The translations under genes and the position numbers were made by a program. Positions 1 through 8,732 of a stretch of 8,732 nt of DNA are shown in pieces; the stretch's first letter is position 1; each line of letters opens with the position of its first letter. Source of the stretch: Betaproteobacteria bacterium (GTDB lineage Bacteria; Pseudomonadota; Gammaproteobacteria; Burkholderiales; SG8-39); assembly GCA_019509895.1 (NCBI GenBank), contig JAEKLK010000001.1, forward strand, positions 1 to 8,732, read 5' to 3'. The notes under the pieces are model-generated. The model ran no database searches. It was not told the origin of the DNA and saw only the letters and a program-made list of their open reading frames with translations.

Positions 1-423
1 GGCGCCTTTCTCCGCCACGCGCTTCGCGCAACGGTGCTGGAGGGCTCGCTCGAGGTGGCGCAGCATCGCAGCGATGGCAACGGCATGCTGAGCGCACCGC
101 AGTTTGCGATGCGCTCGGCGAGCGTCGGCGCAAGCACGGCGCTCGGCGGCAGGACGACGTTCTCGGCGAGTTTCAAGCGCGAATCGGCGGCCGGCCAGGC
201 GGCGCAACTGCAGTTGCCGTCCACCATATCGGCCAGCGGCGATATCGGGCGAGTGGCGTACGCGCTGCCGTACGACGATCTCGTCGGCCGCACGGCGCTT
301 ACGCTGCGTCTCGACCACGAATTGAGCAGGCACGTCGCACTGCGCGCCGGCTTCACGCACGAACGTTATGGCTTCGGCACGAGCGTCACCGGCGTGGCGG
401 CGTTGCTCGAAATAATCAACTAG
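1..423 (+). CDS. C-terminal part of a probable outer-membrane beta-barrel (autotransporter-like) protein, 5' end outside window
   Basis: The frame is open from the first base to a TAG at 421-423, giving 140 residues of a protein that starts outside the window. The GTG at 34 is simply an internal valine codon. The sequence is rich in Gly, Ala, Ser and Thr, with alternating polar and hydrophobic stretches separated by turns (for example VAYALPYDDLVGRTALTLRL and the closing FTHERYGFGTSVTG), which is the pattern of transmembrane beta strands. I infer the end of a translocator barrel such as that attached to secreted subtilisin-like proteases or other autotransporters. Against a standard barrel, the last residues are LLEIIN, so the terminal aromatic residue common in BAM substrates is missing. 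The passenger part is not visible, so the specific function is unknown. No cysteine is present in this fragment. A 71-base spacer separates it from the next gene. Confidence 0.5.
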   Translation, partial: GAFLRHALRATVLEGSLEVAQHRSDGNGMLSAPQFAMRSASVGASTALGGRTTFSASFKRESAAGQAAQLQLPSTISASGDIGRVAYALPYDDLVGRTALTLRLDHELSRHVALRAGFTHERYGFGTSVTGVAALLEIIN

Positions 424-482
424 GCGTTCACGGCGTTGGCGCGGTACAGGACTTGCGAAGCATGCGGGCGCCACTTTGCAAC

Positions 483-487
483 GGAGG
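483..487 (+). promoter_or_regulatory. Ribosome binding site of the dehydrogenase gene
   Basis: GGAGG lies 7 bases before the ATG at 495. It decides the start: the in-frame TTG at 453 and ATG at 462 have no comparable site and would place this motif inside the coding region, while the ATG at 504 is too far away. Confidence 0.75.
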
Positions 488-494
488 TTCGCCA

Positions 495-1652
495 ATGCTT
501 GCCATGACCTACCGAGGGCCTTATCGCGTCCGGGTAGTTGAAAAACCGATGCCGGAAATAGAGCACCCGCGTGACGCGATCGTGCGCGTGACGCGCGCGT
601 GCATCTGCGGCTCGGACCTGCACCTGTACCACGGCCTCGTCCCGGACACGCGCATCGGCCAGACCTTGGGCCACGAGTTCGTCGGCGTCGTCGAAGAGGT
701 CGGCGCCAACGTCAAGAACCTGAAGCCGGGGGATCGCGTAATCGTGCCCTTCAACATCTTCTGTGGCGAGTGCTACTTCTGCCAGAAAGGGTTCTTCGCG
801 AACTGCCACAACGTCAATCCGAACGCGACGGCCGCCGGTGGTGTTTACGGCTACTCGCATACGACGGGTGGCTACGACGGCGGGCAGGCGGAATATGTAC
901 GCGTGCCCTTCGCCGATGCCGGCCCAACGCGCATTCCAGACACGGTGGACGATGACAACGCGGCACTTTGTACCGATGCCTATCCCACGGGTTACCAGGC
1001 GGCCGAGATGGCGCAGATCAAGCGTGGCGATTCGGTCGTGGTGTTCGGCGCCGGTCCCGTGGGGCTGTTCGCGGCGCGTTGCGCCTGGTTCTTCGGCGCC
1101 GGCCGCGTGCTGATCGTCGATCAGTACGATTACCGGCTGGAGTTCGCGCGCAAGTTCGCGCAGTGCGAGACGCTCAACTTCCGCGATGTGCGCGATCCGG
1201 TCTGGTACCTCAAGAAGGAGAGCGACTGGCTCGGCTGGGACGCGGCGATCGACGCGGTCGGCTGCGAGGCGGCCGGCAGCGCCATGCAGCGCGCGACCGG
1301 CATCCGGCCTTTCAAGCTCCAGGGCGGCAGCGCGGTGTCGCTCAACTGGGCGATCGACTCCGTGCGCAAGGGCGGCGTCGTCTCGATCATCGGCGTTTAC
1401 GGACCGACGCTGAACATGGTGAAGATCGGCGACGCGATGAACAAGGGACTCACGATCCGCACCAACCAGGCGAACATCAAGCGCAACCTCGAGCGCTGCC
1501 TCGAGCATATCCAGGCCGGGCACATCACGCCGAAGGATGTGATCACGCACCGCATCCCACTCGAGGAGATAGCCGAGGGGTACCACATCTTTGCGAGCAA
1601 GCTCGACAACGTCATCAAGCCGATGGTGATTCCACCACGGGCAACGGCCTAA
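495..1652 (+). CDS. Zinc-dependent, NAD-linked alcohol dehydrogenase of the formaldehyde-dehydrogenase-like group
   Basis: The 385-residue product is a medium-chain dehydrogenase that should oxidise an alcohol or aldehyde adduct in the cytoplasm. The catalytic zinc ligands are visible as Cys38 (in CICGSDLHLYHG), His60 with Glu61 (LGHE), and Asp161 (CTDAYPTGYQA). Asp at the last position is the pattern of glutathione-independent formaldehyde dehydrogenase and formaldehyde dismutase. The structural zinc site is Cys90, Cys93, Cys96 and Cys104. The Rossmann motif GAGPVG is at 185-190, and Asp209 at the end of the next strand favours NAD over NADP. Length and motifs match the FDH-like subgroup of about 386 residues, whose true substrates are mostly undetermined, so formaldehyde is only a possibility. 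The ATG at 495 is chosen because GGAGG sits 7 bases upstream. The next gene follows after 11 bases, so the two very probably form an operon. The family call is firm; the substrate is not known. Confidence 0.93.
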   Translation: MLAMTYRGPYRVRVVEKPMPEIEHPRDAIVRVTRACICGSDLHLYHGLVPDTRIGQTLGHEFVGVVEEVGANVKNLKPGDRVIVPFNIFCGECYFCQKGFFANCHNVNPNATAAGGVYGYSHTTGGYDGGQAEYVRVPFADAGPTRIPDTVDDDNAALCTDAYPTGYQAAEMAQIKRGDSVVVFGAGPVGLFAARCAWFFGAGRVLIVDQYDYRLEFARKFAQCETLNFRDVRDPVWYLKKESDWLGWDAAIDAVGCEAAGSAMQRATGIRPFKLQGGSAVSLNWAIDSVRKGGVVSIIGVYGPTLNMVKIGDAMNKGLTIRTNQANIKRNLERCLEHIQAGHITPKDVITHRIPLEEIAEGYHIFASKLDNVIKPMVIPPRATA

Positions 1653-1657
1653 AGGAG
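1653..1657 (+). promoter_or_regulatory. Ribosome binding site of the 187-residue gene, abutting the dehydrogenase stop codon
   Basis: AGGAG begins directly after the TAA at 1650-1652 and lies 6 bases before the ATG at 1664. This fixes the start of the second gene and supports translation from a shared message with the dehydrogenase. Confidence 0.75.
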
Positions 1658-1663
1658 CGAGAC

Positions 1664-2227
1664 ATGGAACAGGTACTTGGGGCTTCGTCGCAGCAGGAAC
1701 TATCCCAACCGGTCTCCGGCGGCCGCGGCCTCACCACCGAAGAGCGGCGGCGCATCGACCACTCCGCCACCATCCCCGGCTGGGGTTCCGACCTCGCGCG
1801 CGAGCGCCGTCCCGGTGTGCCGCGCGACAAGGCGCCCGAGATCGGGGTCGAGCATCTCTATCCGCCGATCGAAAGGCAGTTTCCCCGCATCAAGATCCAC
1901 AAGTCGACCGAGCATGGCCGCCTGACGCCGGTGTTCGGCACGTCCTGCCCGCCGAGCGGGCTGAGCGGCCGCCTGCGCGACTTCGGCTACCAGTTCAGCG
2001 AAGGGCGCCTGTCGCGCTGGCTGACCCTGATGCTCGCCGACCGCGTCAACATGGTCGAAGACATCCTCGGCGATCTTGCGCGGGGACGCGTGCCGAACAT
2101 CCCAAAAGAAATGGGGCTCAAGTCGGAGCTGAAGTACAACGCCGGCGGCTTTGCCGCCAAGGTGGGAATCGCCGTGGTAAGTACTGCGGTGGTCGTGGCC
2201 TACCTGCGAGCGCGTAAAGCGCGCTGA
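1664..2227 (+). CDS. Conserved-looking hypothetical protein with a C-terminal membrane segment, partner of the dehydrogenase
   Basis: I do not recognise a named family for this 187-residue protein. The N-terminal half (about 1-95) is polar and rich in Arg, Pro and Glu, with no signal peptide. A central block (about 94-160, starting TSCPPSGLSGRLRDFGYQFS) looks folded and partly helical and contains the only cysteine, Cys95. A single hydrophobic segment at about 163-180 (FAAKVGIAVVSTAVVVAY) is followed by a basic tail, LRARKAR. Such a layout suggests a tail-anchored inner-membrane protein with most of its mass in the cytoplasm. The start at 1664 is fixed by AGGAG 6 bases upstream; the open frame extends further 5' inside the dehydrogenase, but that part is an out-of-frame shadow. 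The 11-base spacing implies co-expression with the dehydrogenase, so a role in tethering or assisting that enzyme at the membrane is an inference. Its 3' end overlaps the oppositely oriented kinase gene by 28 bases. Confidence 0.8.
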   Translation: MEQVLGASSQQELSQPVSGGRGLTTEERRRIDHSATIPGWGSDLARERRPGVPRDKAPEIGVEHLYPPIERQFPRIKIHKSTEHGRLTPVFGTSCPPSGLSGRLRDFGYQFSEGRLSRWLTLMLADRVNMVEDILGDLARGRVPNIPKEMGLKSELKYNAGGFAAKVGIAVVSTAVVVAYLRARKAR

Positions 2228-4389
2228 TCGATTACCGCGCCGGCGGCTGAGCCGCCCGGGCCGCGGGCGAAGAGGCGCTCGAGCTCGGCGAGGCTGGCCG
2301 GCTTTGTCAGGTGGGCATTGAAGCCCGCTTTCATGGAGGCGTCGCGGTCGTGCTGGCGGCCATAGCCGGTGAGCGCAATGAGCAGCGTGCGGCCTTCGTC
2401 GCGCTCGCGAAAGCGGCGCGCGACCTCGTAGCCGCTGATGTCGGGAAGACCGATGTCGATGAGTGCTGCTTCGGGTGCCTCGGCTGCGAACACTTCGAGC
2501 GCCTCGGCGCCATCCTTCGCGGTGCTCACGTCGTGTCCGAGCACGGCAAGGAGCGCGGCTAGGCTCGTGCAGACGTCGGCGTTGTCGTCGACAACGAGTA
2601 CCCGGTAGCGGCGCCGCTCGATCGAAGCGGCGGAGACCTTGACGGGCAGTGCCGGCGACTCGGCGATCGGGAAAGTGACGCTGAAGGTGGACCCGCGGCC
2701 GACGCCGGCGCTCGAGGCGCTTGCGCTGCCGCCGTGGAGCTCCGCCAGGCGCTTCACCAGCGTAAGGCCGATACCGAGCCCGCCTTGCTCGCGCGCGAGG
2801 CCACGCTCCCCCTGCACAAATAGATCGAACACGCGCTCGGTCAACTCGGGCGCGAGGCCCTGGCCCTCGTCGCTCACCTCGAGCAGCGCCAGGGAACTGG
2901 CGTGACGCACGCGCAGCGCGATCTGGCGGCCGGCAGGGGTGTACTTGACGGCGTTATCGAGGAGGTTGGAGACGATCTGCTCGATGCGGGCCGCATCGGC
3001 CATGATCCAGGCGCTCTCGAGCGATTCCTGGAAGCGATGACGCGCGAGGCGGCCGGTGCTTTGCCAGCTTGCCGCGACGCGGCGCGCGATGTCCGCCAGG
3101 TCGACCGGCGCCTTCTCGAGGTTGATCTTGCCGCCGGTCACGTGACCAACCTCGAGCAGGTCGTTCACCAGCCGCGCCATATGCGCCGCCTGGCGCGCGA
3201 TCAGCGCCTGCGCGTTATCGAGGACCTCACGCTGGTCGCGCGCCACGCGCAGGAGCTCGGCCGCGGTGGTGAGCGTGGCAAGCGGGTTTCTCAGCTCGTG
3301 GCCGAGCATGGCCAGGAATTCGTCCTTCGCGCGATCGGCGGCGCGCAGGGCCGCTTCGCGCTCGCGGATGGCAACGCCCGCGCTCTGCAGCGCAGAGCCG
3401 AGCTCGCGAATCTCGTCGACGCTCGTCGCCGGTGGCGCCACCGACAGCTCGCCGTGGCCTAATCTTGGCGCCGCCGCCGCGAGCGACACGATGGGCGCGC
3501 TGATGCGCCGCGCGACGAGCAGCGCGAGCGCGACGCCGGCGCCCATCGCGAGCAGCAGGCCGAGGCCGAAAAGCAGGTTCGCTTCGCGCCCGGCGCGGTT
3601 GACGACGCTTCGCGGCACCGCCATGGACACCGACCAGTCGCTGAAGGAGGAGCGCGCAAACGCGCGATAGGCCTCCACGCCTTCCAGCGTCTGGCCGGCG
3701 AGCCAGCCCTCGCGACCGGTCATCAAGGCTGCGCGCAACGACTGGGACGCTTCCTCGCGCTCACTCGGCGCCGATTTGGTGCGCGCCACGAAGCGATACT
3801 CCCCGTCGATCACCGCGGCGAGCCAGTCATCCGGGAAAGCCTGGCGCTCCAGCAGCTGCTTCATCGACGATGGATCGAACACCGCGCTCAGCACATACTT
3901 CACCTCGCCCTCGCGCAGCACCGGCGTGCGCATGGTGAAGATTGGACGTTGCAGCACCGCGCCGGAAATCACGTTGCCGACCACCGTCCTGCCGCTCTGC
4001 ACGGCGCGCAACACAGTCGCCTGGTCGAATGAAGGCGGAATCGGCTTCCCCGGCGGCACCAGCAGATTGAGCAGGTGCTCGCCGGAAGGACGCGTCACGA
4101 CGAGGTTGATCCAGCCCTGGTTGGACGCGATGCGCGCGGCATACGGCCGAAAGCCTTCGAGGTCGGGCCCGTCCAGCAACGGCAGCACGGCGAGCGCCTC
4201 GAGCGTCACCGCAGACCCGCGCAGCTCCGCGTCCACCGCGGTCATCAGCGCCCGGACGCGCTCGATGGCGCCGCGCTCGAAGGCCTCGCGCTCGCGCTTG
4301 GCGAGCAGGAGGCCGCCCGCCACGGCGAAAAGCGCCATCGGCAGCAACGTCGCGAGCGACACGACCAGCAGATGCGAGCGCAGCTTCAC
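2200..4389 (-). CDS. Membrane-bound hybrid sensor histidine kinase with Cache-like sensor, HAMP and receiver domain
   Basis: The 729-residue protein has a full hybrid-kinase layout. A first membrane segment (about 6-30) is followed by a roughly 240-residue periplasmic region resembling a double Cache ligand-binding domain. A second membrane segment (about 271-292) leads into a HAMP linker (about 293-345). The dimerisation domain carries the phospho-acceptor His364 in FLAMLGHELRNPLA. The ATPase domain has the N box (NLLDNAVKYTPAG, 475-487), G1 (DEGQG, 507-511), F box near 521 and G2 (GLGIGLTLVK, 537-546). The C-terminal receiver has acidic Asp601/Asp602, phospho-acceptor Asp645, Thr674 and Lys696, so all catalytic positions are present. 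I chose GTG at 4389 because AGGG lies 5 bases before it and the membrane segment follows at once; a TTG at 4428 would add 13 residues but has no ribosome binding site. No output regulator is adjacent, so the phosphate probably passes to a protein encoded elsewhere. The ligand is unknown. Confidence 0.92.
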   Translation of the reverse strand: MKLRSHLLVVSLATLLPMALFAVAGGLLLAKREREAFERGAIERVRALMTAVDAELRGSAVTLEALAVLPLLDGPDLEGFRPYAARIASNQGWINLVVTRPSGEHLLNLLVPPGKPIPPSFDQATVLRAVQSGRTVVGNVISGAVLQRPIFTMRTPVLREGEVKYVLSAVFDPSSMKQLLERQAFPDDWLAAVIDGEYRFVARTKSAPSEREEASQSLRAALMTGREGWLAGQTLEGVEAYRAFARSSFSDWSVSMAVPRSVVNRAGREANLLFGLGLLLAMGAGVALALLVARRISAPIVSLAAAAPRLGHGELSVAPPATSVDEIRELGSALQSAGVAIREREAALRAADRAKDEFLAMLGHELRNPLATLTTAAELLRVARDQREVLDNAQALIARQAAHMARLVNDLLEVGHVTGGKINLEKAPVDLADIARRVAASWQSTGRLARHRFQESLESAWIMADAARIEQIVSNLLDNAVKYTPAGRQIALRVRHASSLALLEVSDEGQGLAPELTERVFDLFVQGERGLAREQGGLGIGLTLVKRLAELHGGSASASSAGVGRGSTFSVTFPIAESPALPVKVSAASIERRRYRVLVVDDNADVCTSLAALLAVLGHDVSTAKDGAEALEVFAAEAPEAALIDIGLPDISGYEVARRFRERDEGRTLLIALTGYGRQHDRDASMKAGFNAHLTKPASLAELERLFARGPGGSAAGAVIDQRALRARR
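2209..2225. repeat. GC-rich inverted repeat in the tail-to-tail gene overlap
   Basis: AGCGCG (2209-2214) and CGCGCT (2220-2225) form a perfect 6-bp stem around a 5-base loop. It lies inside the 28-base overlap of the two convergent genes. Neither strand has a T tract after it, so it is not a standard intrinsic terminator, though it might slow polymerase or protect the 3' ends of both messages. In a GC-rich sequence a stem of this size can also arise by chance. Confidence 0.4.
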
Positions 4390-4443
4390 GCTTGCCCTAT
4401 CTTCAAAGAAAGGGCGGGAGCTGCGCAATGGCAGCCAGCGCCG

Positions 4444-4713
4444 CTACGCAGGTGGCGTTTGGCCCGCGCGGAACTGCTGCACCTGATCGGTCCTGTAGAG
4501 CCGATCGGTCTTGCAGTGAGGACAAGCGACGCGGAAGACGCAGGGATGCTTGGAGGTGAAAGGTTTCGCGCCGGCGCCGGGATCGTCCCAGACCGCGAAA
4601 CGCGTGTGACAGGCCGAGCACTCGAAGCCGTAGTACCACTTGCCCGCCAGCACGTCGGTCGGCGTCTTCGCGGTGACGTCGTACCTCGCCTGGAATCCTG
4701 ATCCTTCGAACAT
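4444..4713 (-). CDS. Small zinc-ribbon-like protein of unknown function
   Basis: The 89-residue product has two knuckles, Cys32-x2-Cys35 (ECSACHTRF) and Cys64-x2-Cys67 (VACPHCKTD), spaced as in zinc ribbons, with an extra Cys58 between them. There is no signal peptide or membrane segment, so it is probably a soluble cytoplasmic protein. I do not recognise its family; zinc ribbons of this type bind nucleic acids or proteins or only stabilise a fold. The ATG at 4713 lies 15 bases after the CCA end of tRNA-Asp and has no Shine-Dalgarno sequence. The kinase gene follows 54 bases downstream on the same strand, so the two may be co-transcribed. Expression from the tRNA transcript after processing is possible. 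The coding call rests on the cysteine pattern and on its fit between two same-strand genes. Confidence 0.7.
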   Translation of the reverse strand: MFEGSGFQARYDVTAKTPTDVLAGKWYYGFECSACHTRFAVWDDPGAGAKPFTSKHPCVFRVACPHCKTDRLYRTDQVQQFRAGQTPPA

Positions 4714-4728
4714 GCTTAGGGAAATGTA

Positions 4729-4805
4729 TGGCGGAGCGGACGGGACTCGAACCCGCGACCCCCGGCGTGACAGGCCGGTATTCTAACCAACTGAACTACC
4801 GCTCC
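4729..4805 (-). tRNA. tRNA-Asp, anticodon GTC
   Basis: The minus strand folds into a 77-base cloverleaf that includes an encoded CCA at 4729-4731. The 7-bp acceptor stem GGAGCGG (4799-4805) pairs perfectly with CCGCTCC (4733-4739), and the discriminator base is G. The D arm contains TTCAGTTGGTTAGAA, the anticodon GTC is at 4769-4771, and the T arm contains GGTTCGAGTCCC. It lies 19 bases downstream of tRNA-Val. Confidence 0.97.
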
Positions 4806-4824
4806 TTCTGCTGCAAAAACGGCG

Positions 4825-4899
4825 TGGTGGGTGCTGTAGGGGTCGAACCTACGACATTCGCCTTGTAAGGGCGACGCTCTACCGCTGAGCTAAGCACCC
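4825..4899 (-). tRNA. tRNA-Val, anticodon TAC
   Basis: The minus strand gives a 75-base cloverleaf with encoded CCA at 4825-4827 and discriminator A. The acceptor stem GGGTGCT (4893-4899) pairs perfectly with AGCACCC (4829-4835). The D arm contains TAGCTCAGCGGTAGAGC, the anticodon TAC is at 4865-4867, and the T arm contains GGTTCGACCCC. It starts 36 bases after the hupB stop codon with no clear terminator between, so it may share the lon-hupB transcript. The pair Val(TAC)-Asp(GTC) after lon and hupB is typical of betaproteobacteria. Confidence 0.97.
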
Positions 4900-4935
4900 C
4901 CGATTGCGACGGGATTTGCCTCGCAAAAAGGGGCG

Positions 4936-5208
4936 TCAGTTTATCGCGTCCTTCAGTGCCTTGCCAGCGCGGAACTTCGGAGTTTTCGCGGCCTTGATCT
5001 CGATCGCTTCGCCGGTCCGCGGATTGCGTCCGGTGCGCGCCGCGCGCAGCCCGGCGTAGAAGGTGCCGAAGCCGACGAGGGTCACTTCTTCGCCCTTGCG
5101 CAGGCTGGCCTTCACCGCATTGATGAGCGCGTCGACCGAGCGCTCGGCGGCCGATTTCGAAATCTCGGCCGCCTGAGCCATCTGCTCTATCAGGTCGGCT
5201 TTGTTCAC
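4936..5208 (-). CDS. hupB: Nucleoid-associated DNA-binding protein HU, beta-type
   Basis: The 90-residue product has the length and layout of HU: an N-terminal helical dimerisation region starting MNKADLIEQMAQAAEISK, the conserved turn VGFGTF at 45-50, and the flexible DNA-binding arm with the intercalating-proline motif GRNPRTGEAI (Pro63). HU binds and bends DNA without sequence specificity and compacts the nucleoid. The start codon is GTG rather than ATG, but alignment with the family leaves no other choice, because an in-frame TAA (the lon stop) lies only one codon upstream. There is no Shine-Dalgarno sequence before the GTG. Translation is therefore likely coupled to termination on lon, 3 bases upstream. 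The start codon also lies in a palindrome at 5205-5225. The identity is secure; the beta label follows from the position after lon. Confidence 0.96.
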   Translation of the reverse strand: MNKADLIEQMAQAAEISKSAAERSVDALINAVKASLRKGEEVTLVGFGTFYAGLRAARTGRNPRTGEAIEIKAAKTPKFRAGKALKDAIN

Positions 5209-5211
5209 GAC

Positions 5212-7638
<2,427 letters not shown>

Positions 7639-7699
7639 TTAGATTAGCCTCGTCAAGGGGTTGCAATCACACCGTAGGTGCGGGTTCCCCCAGAAAAAT

Positions 7700-7748
7700 C
7701 AATGCTCAAACCATACACGGATCGCATTGACGCTGCAATGCGCAAACC
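7700..7748 (-). repeat. Near-perfect 13-base direct repeat between clpX and lon
   Basis: On the plus strand CAATGCTCAAACC (7700-7712) and CAATGCGCAAACC (7736-7748) differ at one base and start 36 bases apart. An inverted partial copy, GCATTG (7724-7729), lies between them. Three related sites in under 50 bases upstream of lon suggest a regulator-binding region, though no protein can be named. Confidence 0.5.
7710..7738 (-). promoter_or_regulatory. Possible sigma-70-type promoter for lon
   Basis: Reading the minus strand, TTGCAG (7733-7738) and TATGGT (7710-7715) are separated by exactly 17 bases and would start transcription about 65 bases before the lon ATG. The matches are 3 of 6 and 4 of 6, so this is weak. 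No clear sigma-32 heat-shock promoter was found in the region, although lon is often under heat-shock control. Confidence 0.3.
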
Positions 7749-7752
7749 GTGT
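7715..7752 (-). repeat. Two-part inverted repeat (13 bp of pairing) between clpX and lon
   Basis: The outer arms ACACGG (7715-7720) and CCGTGT (7747-7752) and the inner arms CGCATTG (7723-7729) and CAATGCG (7736-7742) are both perfect, joined by a small internal loop (2 and 4 bases) and closed by a 6-base loop. In the clpX-lon transcript it would form a stable hairpin 34 bases after the clpX stop. A T-rich stretch (ATTTTTCT on the minus strand) comes about 15 bases later, which is too far for a standard terminator. It may stabilise the clpX 3' end, attenuate readthrough into lon, or act as an operator over the possible promoter. Confidence 0.55.
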
Positions 7753-7786
7753 CGAAATGTAGTCGGCGGAGGGTGAACAGCCCGGT

Positions 7787-8732
<946 letters not shown>

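Noticed and set aside
420..1586. Long minus-strand open frame of 388 codons opposite the dehydrogenase gene
   Set aside because: It is exactly antisense to a gene with clear catalytic motifs, its translation has no recognisable domain and is full of Arg, Val, Ala and Asp, and such frames are common in high-GC DNA.
968..1663. Upstream extension of the 187-residue gene inside the dehydrogenase gene
   Set aside because: The extension is an Arg-rich out-of-frame reading of the dehydrogenase, while the ATG at 1664 has a proper ribosome binding site.
3776..4701. Plus-strand open frames of 236 and 208 codons opposite the kinase and zinc-ribbon genes
   Set aside because: They are antisense to well-supported domains, overlap each other, and show no family motifs.
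7651..7664. TTGAC-like element just before the lon start as a -35 box
   Set aside because: A matching -10 box would fall at or past the lon ATG, so transcription would begin inside the gene.
7664..7676. A third copy of the 36-base-spaced repeat upstream of lon
   Set aside because: Only the first four bases, CAAT, match the other two copies; the spacing is probably chance.

Overview
The window looks like a chromosomal segment of a high-GC proteobacterium, most likely a betaproteobacterium. The main reason is the minus-strand order clpX - lon - hupB - tRNA-Val(TAC) - tRNA-Asp(GTC), which is the conserved proteostasis/nucleoid neighbourhood of that class. Assignment below class level is not possible from the sequence alone. 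Almost every base belongs to a gene, and no insertion sequence, phage gene, CRISPR array or other mobile element was seen.

Layout. Plus strand, left part: the 3' end of a gene whose product looks like a beta-barrel domain (1-423), then a two-gene unit. The unit is a zinc/NAD alcohol dehydrogenase of the formaldehyde-dehydrogenase-like group (495-1652) and, 11 bases later, a 187-residue protein of unknown function with a C-terminal membrane segment (1664-2227). Minus strand, the rest: clpX (partial at the right edge), a 148-base intergenic region rich in repeats, lon, hupB, two tRNAs, a small zinc-ribbon protein and a large membrane hybrid histidine kinase. The two blocks converge, and the kinase gene overlaps the 187-residue gene by 28 bases tail to tail.

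How the genes fit together. ClpX unfolds substrates for the ClpP protease, Lon is the other major ATP-dependent cytosolic protease, and HU is the nucleoid protein encoded next to Lon. The two tRNAs follow closely with no visible terminator, so lon, hupB and the tRNAs may share a transcript. The zinc-ribbon gene begins 15 bases after the tRNA-Asp CCA end and may be read from the same transcript after tRNA processing. The kinase senses through a periplasmic Cache-like domain and carries its own receiver domain, but no output regulator lies in the window.

Most notable points: (1) lon and hupB are in the same reading frame, separated only by one TAA and one sense codon, with an 8-bp-stem palindrome spanning the stop and the hupB GTG start and no ribosome binding site for hupB; (2) a 13-bp two-part inverted repeat and a 13-base direct repeat lie between clpX and lon, over a possible promoter; (3) a dehydrogenase is paired with a putative membrane-anchored partner of unknown function. 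None of these proves a new system, but (1) and (3) deserve the closest look.
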